This document shows, in pieces, positions 57,477-64,000 of a stretch of DNA of 64,000 bases (position 1 is its first letter; every line of letters starts with the position of its first letter). Where the stretch lies: NCBI GenBank assembly GCA_030704615.1, contig CM060731.1, forward strand, positions 81,572,756-81,636,755, in the 5' to 3' direction. Made by a program: the position numbers and the translations under genes. Origin of the DNA: Takakia lepidozioides (taxonomy: Eukaryota; Streptophyta; Takakiopsida; Takakiales; Takakiaceae). The notes beneath the pieces were generated by a model. That model did no database searches and was not told the origin of the DNA. It worked only from the letters and a program-made list of their open reading frames with translations.

Positions 57477-58531
57477 ATGATCATGAGCTTCATGTTCATG
57501 TTTAGAAATCTGCACGATGGGCTACTAGCAAGTGAAGAATTACCCCCTGCTACACCCCATTTTCAATCTCTACATCATGAAGTCTATAATGCCCTTGGTG
57601 AAATGAGCATGGGGATCACATTCAAAGGTGGCCCCGTTCCGTTGCAACCTATGACACAACTAGGACAAACAGGCATAGGCATTGTTTCATTGTTTGTGAA
57701 TCTAAGTTTGATTTCATTGTTTGAACCGGATCTTGCAGATATTTCAAAGTTGATGGACGACAATATGGACCAAAAGCTGAAGCTTGTGTATGATATGTGA
57801 AGACGACCCATGACACGATGAGGATGACCCATGACATGTTCCCCAGGTGTCAATTCCTTCCTACCGGCACCTCAGAGCAATCCACGAACTACAGGCGGAA
57901 TGCGATTTTAATATGCTGGGAGTCAGAAGGAGGAAGACAAGATTCTTTGTTCAATGACTGGACTTTGTTGCCGGAGAATGTGGTTACGGCAGGTCATATG
58001 TTACTAGGCTCTGACATTGATATATGTTTTGTATCTATATGAGATTGCAAAAGTATGACGTTCAACAGTGTAATGTGGCCCTCCTTTTCGGTGCCTCTGT
58101 TGCCTGCTGTTTGTACCCTTCTTGCTTTTCTCTAGTCGCCCCTCTTAATCTTCACAGGAGAGGAGATGAAGATGACATTTGCATAGCTGGTCCTCCACCT
58201 CCATCTACTTATCTAGCTTATTAATCTCTCACGGACCAATCCATGCCTCTCTATTTAACAAAGTGTGAGGCTAATGTCTGAAGACTCCATCTTCTGTTGC
58301 AGGCGAGCATATGCAGAAGTGCTCAAGATGTTCTTTGAGAAGAAAATACTGCTTACACCAATAGGGATACCGATACCCAGGTTAGACTACAACAGCCTCC
58401 CATCAAGAATCGAACTGGAAATAGATCAAAGCTTGTTAAATCCAGAGGATCACTACGAGAAAGTACTGGAGCTAGTCCTGGATGAATGTATCCATTTAAA
58501 CCTGCCTTGCTTACACTCTGGTTCATGTTGA
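57477..58531 (+). other. Possible exons of an unrecognised gene
   Basis: Plus frames read PHFQSLHHEVYNALGEMSMG (about 57555) and later, after a TGTTGCAG acceptor near 58302, RAYAEVLKMFFEKKILLTP and RLDYNSLPSRIELEIDQSL up to a possible donor GTATCC near 58488. The composition is protein-like and the last exon is free of stops. I do not recognise the family and could not link the pieces in phase. Confidence 0.4.
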
Positions 58532-58786
58532 TTTAGTCAACTCAAAGATTTCGGGTAGGAAATACATAGAAAAATGTACAGCAACAGAAATCTTGACTCT
58601 TAACAAGTTCAGGGAAACATGAAGAGTCATGTGTAATATGTTTCCAGTTTTGTCTATTCTAGGAAATTTTAGGGAAGAGTTCTTGAGCAATGCAAGCATT
58701 TCTGTGGGGCGGTAGACATTGGGGGCGGGAGCATGGAACGGGTGGTTCCATTTCTGGAACCTCGTTGCCAGAGGGAGATTAGTATA

Positions 58787-58890
58787 GGAGAAGGGCCCGA
58801 GTAGAGGGCCTTCCGCGCCGTAGACGAGGGCGGCAGCCCGAGGCCCAGGTCCCAAAAATGGCGGAAGGCCCGACACGTGGGCCCTTCTCC
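58787..58890. repeat. GC-rich foldback 1
   Basis: The arms are 58787-58816 and 58861-58890. ggagaagggccc pairs with gggcccttctcc, and gggccttccgc pairs with gcggaaggccc, separated by 7 unpaired bases on each side. Confidence 0.8.
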
Positions 58891-58892
58891 TG

Positions 58893-59076
58893 CGTAAAGA
58901 ACTGCCCGAGAATTCAACTAAAACATTAAAAAAATGGAAGTGTGGCCTTACGAATTCCTAAGATGTGTTGCCGCAGGAGCCTTACGGAAACGTAAGGTCA
59001 CTGTTTGTCAGAGTGGACATTGCGCCGTGTGAGGGGCCTAAATATACACAGCGCAATTCTCGGGCAGTTCTTTACG
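58893..59076. repeat. Foldback 2, perfect 22-bp arms
   Basis: cgtaaagaactgcccgagaa-type sequence at 58893-58914 is the exact reverse complement of 59055-59076. Inside is a small hairpin, ccttacg-gaaa-cgtaagg-like, at 58980-58997. Confidence 0.85.
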
Positions 59077-59186
59077 TGGAACGCAATCTTGTCCCTTGGA
59101 TGACATATCATCAAGGTTTGCTGTGAAGCCAGCTAGTCAGAGGGTGGAACCAGGTGAGCAAACTTTTACGCAGAGGAAAGTTCATA

Positions 59187-59257
59187 TTCCTGCCCGCGGA
59201 CTTTCCACCGTTTGCGGGTATGGCACCCTTAAACGGTGGAAAATCCACGGGCAGGAA
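59187..59257. repeat. Foldback 3, 27-bp arms, 17-nt loop
   Basis: The arms 59187-59213 and 59231-59257 pair at 25 of 27 positions (core ctttccaccgttt/aaacggtggaaa). Confidence 0.85.
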
Positions 59258-59484
59258 CATTCCGCTAAGTATACATACTCGAGCTCCACCCCCCATCATA
59301 ACACTGTACCTGCTGTTGCTTTGGGCTTTCATACGAGTGACGCAATGTACAAGGGAATACCGTTATGCAGGTAATCAAGGGAAGTCAAGTGTACAATGGA
59401 GGGTGAGAGTTGTATGAGCTTTGCACTTGTGAAGGTTACGTATGCAAATTATGTGACAAAGTTGCGGTGCGGATTGCAGTAATC

Positions 59485-60050
59485 GAGGATAAGTCGGCGC
59501 CAACTAATAGTTTTTATTAATTTATTAATTCTTTTTTTGGCTCCTTTGGTTAAAGTCGGTGCCGACTTTAAACCTAAGCTGATTTTTGGGGTTCATAATC
59601 AAGGATAAGTCGGCGCCGACTAATACCATTATTTATTTATTTATTTATTTTTCCCTCCTTTGATTATAGTCGGTGTCGACTTTAAACCCAAGCTGATTTT
59701 TTGTGTTCATAATCGCGGATAAGTCGGCGCCGGTTTTTTTTTTTTTTTTTTTTTTTTTTTTGGGTTAAAGTCGGTGCCGACCTTAAACCCAAACTGATTT
59801 TTTGTGTTCATAGTCGAAGGTAAGTCGGCGCCGACTAATAGTTTTTTTTGTTTTCTTCCCTCCCATCGTTAAAGTCGGTGCCGACTTTAAATCCAAACTA
59901 TTATTTTGTGTTCATAGTTGAAGATAAGTCGCGCCGACTAATAGTTTTTTGATTTTTTGATTTTGATTTTTCCCATTCTCTGATGAACTTAAACCCAAAC
60001 TGATTTTTTGTGTTTATAGTTGAAGATAAGTCGACGCCGACTAATAGATT
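59485..60050 (+). repeat. Satellite array D with AGTCGGCGCCGACT palindrome
   Basis: Six units start near 59491, 59607, 59721, 59822, 59926 and 60027 (spacing 101-116 bp). Each has the palindrome AGTCGGCGCCGACT followed by aatag, a T-rich run of variable length, then a second palindrome TAAAGTCGGTGCCGACTTTA, then aacccaaactgattttttg and gttcatagtc. The last units are mutated in the core (gcgcc, gacgcc). Confidence 0.92.
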
Positions 60051-62140
60051 CATTATTATTATTACTATTTTCTTAAGACTATTTACCTCTCCGATGAACA
60101 TGTATGAGTTCAAAGAACCAATATGTTTGCATGAAACAATTTCTTTTCTCTTGGGTACTTGTAGTTTTTAAGTTTGTCTTCGCGACAGAACGCATAAATA
60201 ATTGTTAAATATGAAAGTGTTTCAGCCCGGTGTGGAAGCCTCTAGTTGCACATCATTATCACCACGAATGCTGGTTTCAGAAAAGAAGGTTGTACAAGGT
60301 AGTTTGGTGAAAGGAAGATTCTGGTTTGGAGTGTGCTTCCAAACAGGTTTCTGTAGATGGTTGATTGTCTTCTTCCTTCACAAATGAAAATGGCTCAAAG
60401 GCCCACAAGCTAGGCCACTTGCCTTAGCTTACAAGAATTCTACGTAACTAGGGAGTTTCAAGCTCCACTCCCTAGGATCTAGCCTCCTCAAGCCTCAAAC
60501 TAACAACACTACAACAACAAGAGGAAACTAAGCAAGAGAAAGAACTAGATGAAGAACAAGAGAAGACTTGCCCTTTTTTTATACTGTTTTTGAGCCTAAT
60601 AAACTAATGGAAAATATTCATTAAACTATTGTTTCCTTGGAGGATCTATAATATAATATTCAACATGGATGAAAAGTCTTAGAAGCAAATGAAAGCTGGA
60701 TTTTCATCCATCCAATTGGATGACCAGTTGGCGTGAGTTGTCATTTCATCCATCCAGCTCCTCAAGGCGAATTCCAGGATTTTTCATCCATCCAAGAAGT
60801 AGAAATGCAAATAATAGGCCTTGTGAGTGCCGTCGACTCAATAATTTGGCCCCACTGCTAATCACTTCCATAAATCACCAAACTTGGTGACAAACTACAA
60901 TTATATATCCCGTATCAGCCTGTAAATTCTCAGCTCCATCAGTGGTAAAAACTTGCGCTTCTCGCCATTCGTCGTATTTTTGCTACACACAGATTTTGTG
61001 GTATTTTTGGAAATCAAATCCCTGGTGATGGCTCTGGGGTCTTTGACCCTGCCACTGAGTCATAGGTTGTCTGGAGTCCCCTTCAGTTGTCCTGCGCTGC
61101 TAACAAGTCCACACTTCGCCGTTTGAAGTCGTTCTGACCTACTGTCATTCCGATGCGGCCAATTGCTTTGTTGCGATATTTCATCGCTGTACATGTCGTT
61201 TCCACCAATTGTCAAGCTCCTCGTCGTATGTTCCTACTGGACTTGAAAGGCGGGAGAAAGAGAGATCGCAATCTGGGACTGGAACAGTCGTCCTGTATTG
61301 TTTGAACAGGATTAGCTTGCCGTTTCTGGTACCGAATTGACAGCCTAATCTGCTGTCAATGCAGCTTCCTACGATCATCTTGACGCCAGAGTTCCACTCC
61401 ATGGTCGTCGCAGACACTTTCTAATTTCCTACGTGCTTTACCAACGATTTCCAGACAACTAACGAACAAACCTGTTTTGGCAGTACAATGCCGAAACCGC
61501 TTGTCTTATGATAAAAAACAATCTGAAAAGAAAAGTGTACCAATATATGCATCTACATATATGGCGACCAATGGGGAACACTCGTCCCAAGTGTAAGAGA
61601 ATCCAGGATCTCTGGTTCGCAAAATCCCCCTACTAGGGTATCCCTGATATCCTTTGGAGTCAACGATTCCCTTGAGTAAAGATTCCCCTCAGGTTCTTTA
61701 TCCTCGGAGAGAGTTCGTGTCTTTCAGGAGCGAGAAAGAAATAAAACATAAAGTCAAAAAATGTTTCAAAACCACCCAGCTCGCCTTCTTCGGAAAGAGT
61801 TGGAGTTCCCAGATAAAAAGTATTTCAAAACCGTCATTCTCCCCCACCGGACTGGGTTCGAATCCCCTAGATAATCTAAGAGAGATATGCGCGGTGCAAA
61901 TTGGTGATTCTACTCTAAAATAGCCTTGGAAGGACTTTGGTTCTACCCTACTTGACATGGCTTGCATGGACCTCTCATGGATGTGCACAGCTCATTGTAA
62001 TATGCTGGGGCCTCGACTCAAGCTCGGACGGGCCTAAATGCTCCTACACAAGATGCTTCTGGGAGTCCTAATTCTTGGCTCCCGTAACAATAGAAAATAT
62101 TAGATACCCGAGGACCCTACCCATGAAATAGATGCACCAT
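60051..62140. other. Interval with a hairpin and weak frames
   Basis: A perfect 9-bp hairpin, ctagggagt/actccctag, lies at 60448-60475 in LTR-leader-like text. A minus frame at 61417-61181 is unrecognised. A direct repeat of about 40 bp (ggacctctcatgga followed by agctcat) links 61970 and 62175. Confidence 0.4.
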
Positions 62141-62629
62141 TTCTAACTACAATCTAACTTGGTTCATGACTCGCAGGGACCTCTCATGGATTTCGCAGAG
62201 CTCATGATGAAATTCTTGACCTAAGAAACGATTGGATCCATTCTGAACCTCAGAGGACCATACTCTGGAACAATGTATCATTCTATCTGAAGAGGTCACA
62301 AGCCCTTCCGGGTTTTCCTGTGCCTGACGCCCTTCACTCATGTGAGGGGAGCAACAACCACTACTGTACAACTCACATTTTACCCCCTCATTGCTTCTGA
62401 CTTTTCTCTCTCTACGAGGAATGTTGCAGCGGGATAAGGTGAAAATGACAAAAGGTTTAAGGTTAGAATCCCCGTGCGGGAAGTCGCTGTGCTCCATGCA
62501 GGGAGCATCAGTATACTGCAGAATGCTTGATATAACAAACATTTACTTTTTCTCGAGATATGCTTGAGCAGACACAGATTTACTCTGTGATATAAATAAA
62601 ATAAAATGATGATTGACAGTGTTTCCAAA

Positions 62630-63275
62630 ACCACTCATTCTGCTTCCGAAACCACTCATCTGCCTTGGATCGTAAGTTCAACAGGGCTACCTTGAAGATT
62701 TTATCCTCTGTCATGTCACGGACATCTCCAGACATTTATATGGTCTCGACCCAATCTATCACGTTTTCACTATCTCTGCCATAAAACGGAGCATCGATCC
62801 CTGAGGGGCTCGTCATTCTAGTGAACGCTTCTACACTAAACTCACACTACTTAGTACACATTGGTCGACTGATATCGCACTCAAGCTGTACTAAGAATGA
62901 GTACTCCAGCAAGAAATGCAGCATTCGATCACACAGACCTGTGCTAAACTAATTTTGACCTCTATACCACTCCCATTGTCCATTACGCAACATTTCTACT
63001 CTACCACCCCAGGTTACCTCTTGAGCAAGGGCATTGACACGTTCCCATCTTCCAGCTTCTCTAATCCACATAACAATCGTACTTCTACCACCCGCATGAA
63101 TTACCCTCAAGCATAAGTCACCGTCATAAAGACTCCACGCAGGGTCAAAGAAGTATATGCGCGGTTCTGAGTGTGTAGATGAAGCTCTCTGGCTGAAGCA
63201 TATAAGAATGTCACCAATACTCGGCTCTCTAGGAATCAAAATGTGATCCCGTCCAGCCATGATGCACTCCCACAC
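62630..63275 (-). mobile_element. LTR retrotransposon gag remnant
   Basis: Minus frame 63275-62949 (108 aa) starts AGRDHILIPREPSIGD after an ATG near 63260. After frame breaks the minus strand reads MTSPSGIDAPFYGRDSENVI, DWVETI, VRDMTEDKIFKVALLNL. The F-x-G-x-(D)-x4-W pattern followed by KxxxALL is the plant Ty3/gypsy gag N-terminal pattern. The order with the primer binding site at 63335 is as expected for an element running leftwards. It is truncated after gag. Confidence 0.65.
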
Positions 63276-63334
63276 TTTCAGCAGCTCTCATATTTCTTTA
63301 TGCACACAGAGATTCTAATTCCAAGGATCGACTC

Positions 63335-63346
63335 GCTCTGATACCA
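63335..63346 (-). other. Retrotransposon primer binding site (tRNA-Met type)
   Basis: Reads TGGTATCAGAGC on the minus strand, the standard plant LTR-retrotransposon complement to initiator tRNA-Met. It marks the inner edge of a 5' LTR lying at about 63347 and to the right. Confidence 0.8.
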
Positions 63347-64000
63347 AAAAGGAGCCCTCGCTAAGTGGGCTTGTATCATTCAATCATGTGAGATATCTAG
63401 GACTGACTAACCATACAAAGCTCAGCGGAAGAAAGAACACCCTGTATGGTCATTGCTTGCAATAAAAGAAACTCAGTTCAAGAGGAGGACATTGCACATG
63501 CCTGCAGGTATCTGTGCACAAATCCATCCCACATTAGTACAGCGTTTCACATGTAGGATACACATTTACTAGTATTGGAGGTAGCTCTTCACTGGTTCAG
63601 ACATCCACAGTGAACCCTTTAAGTCATATCCTCGAGCTAGCGGGTGATTCTGTTTCATGTGATCCCACCCCTGCCAACCTCTTTTTCTGACTGCAAATTG
63701 TAAAACAGTGCACAGTGCCCTTTTCAGCGTTTCCAAGAGATGATCTTCGCATGCCCCTTGGGTGATTTGTCATGAAAATCTACTTGTTCTCACTCGCAGC
63801 AATTCAAAGATACTCTCTCATTGCTGACAACTACTCAAAGCAGATTCTTATACTTAATCCTCACACTCATACTCTTTGTTGGTTGCAAGCTCCCCACTCC
63901 GATTTATATCATGCTTCCTCAAACGGAAGGTCCTAAGATAGGTGCTAAGGCAAAATCAACCATTTTCTCCTACTCCAGCTCTTTTCTCTACACAGTAGCC
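63347..64000 (-). mobile_element. Probable 5' LTR, open at window edge
   Basis: Follows directly from the primer binding site. The outer boundary lies outside or is not recognisable, and no second LTR copy is present in the window to confirm it. Confidence 0.45.

Noticed and set aside
61845-61875. tRNA T-loop (gggttcgaatcccc)
   Set aside because: No D-arm or anticodon stem could be placed upstream. Left as a possible B box of an unrecognised SINE.
1-64000. Assigning a species
   Set aside because: IFT46, PPR and lectin content narrow it to a plant with motile sperm, but nothing seen separates charophytes, bryophytes, lycophytes and ferns securely.

Overview
The window looks like a repeat-rich nuclear segment from a plant that still makes flagellated sperm. 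Plant features are a ribosomal protein eL22 gene, PLS-type PPR repeats, a GNA-type lectin, a plant 'CLCxPTxHxGSFRCRLHR' motif protein, short GT-AG introns, tRNA-derived SINEs, CACTA ends and Ty3/gypsy pieces. The flagellar clue is an apparently intact eight-exon IFT46 gene, since flowering plants lack IFT. A bryophyte, lycophyte, fern or streptophyte alga fits; I cannot choose between them.

Layout. 0-2.4 kb: an unrecognised ORF and two head-to-head satellite arrays made of GGCGCC-centred palindromes. 3.5-8.15 kb: a decayed multi-exon gene (+) ending in a SAM-dependent amino-methyltransferase-like domain, with a second satellite (146-bp unit) in one intron. 8.2-12.6 kb: SINE-like repeats, an irregular short-repeat field and the 3' end of a LINE. 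13.3-14.3 kb: an eL22 gene broken by small indels. 16-18.3 kb: a minus-strand gene with the CLCAPT motif twice. 18.7-26 kb: SINEs, unknown transposon ORFs, and a LINE whose reverse transcriptase has been deleted. 26.2-30.2 kb: a stray copy of a DNA primase gene fragment, a degenerate gypsy polyprotein and another transposon-like ORF. 30.9-34.9 kb: two kinase-like genes, one Crinkler-like and one lacking the N-lobe. 36.1-39.9 kb: IFT46 (-). 41-45 kb: palindromic tandem repeats, a trio of hairpins, a SINE, a chromodomain ORF and a CACTA end. 44.5-48.6 kb: PPR remnants broken up by a dispersed repeat. 49.6-52.35 kb: DNA primase small subunit gene (-), six exons recognisable, with two 1-nt frame errors and no C-terminal half. 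52-53.4 kb: sequence duplicated at 26-30 kb. 54.7-56 kb: CACTA-like subterminal repeats and an intact secreted lectin. 57-60 kb: weak exons, three adjacent foldbacks, and a third GGCGCC palindrome satellite. 62.6-63.35 kb: primer binding site and gag of an LTR retrotransposon (-) running off the right edge.

The genes do not form a pathway; they are unrelated single genes separated by mobile and satellite DNA. The least expected signals are the three satellite families that share a GGCGCC palindrome core, the methyltransferase-domain gene, and the captured primase fragment. All calls come from reading the sequence and remembered family motifs; no database search was run.
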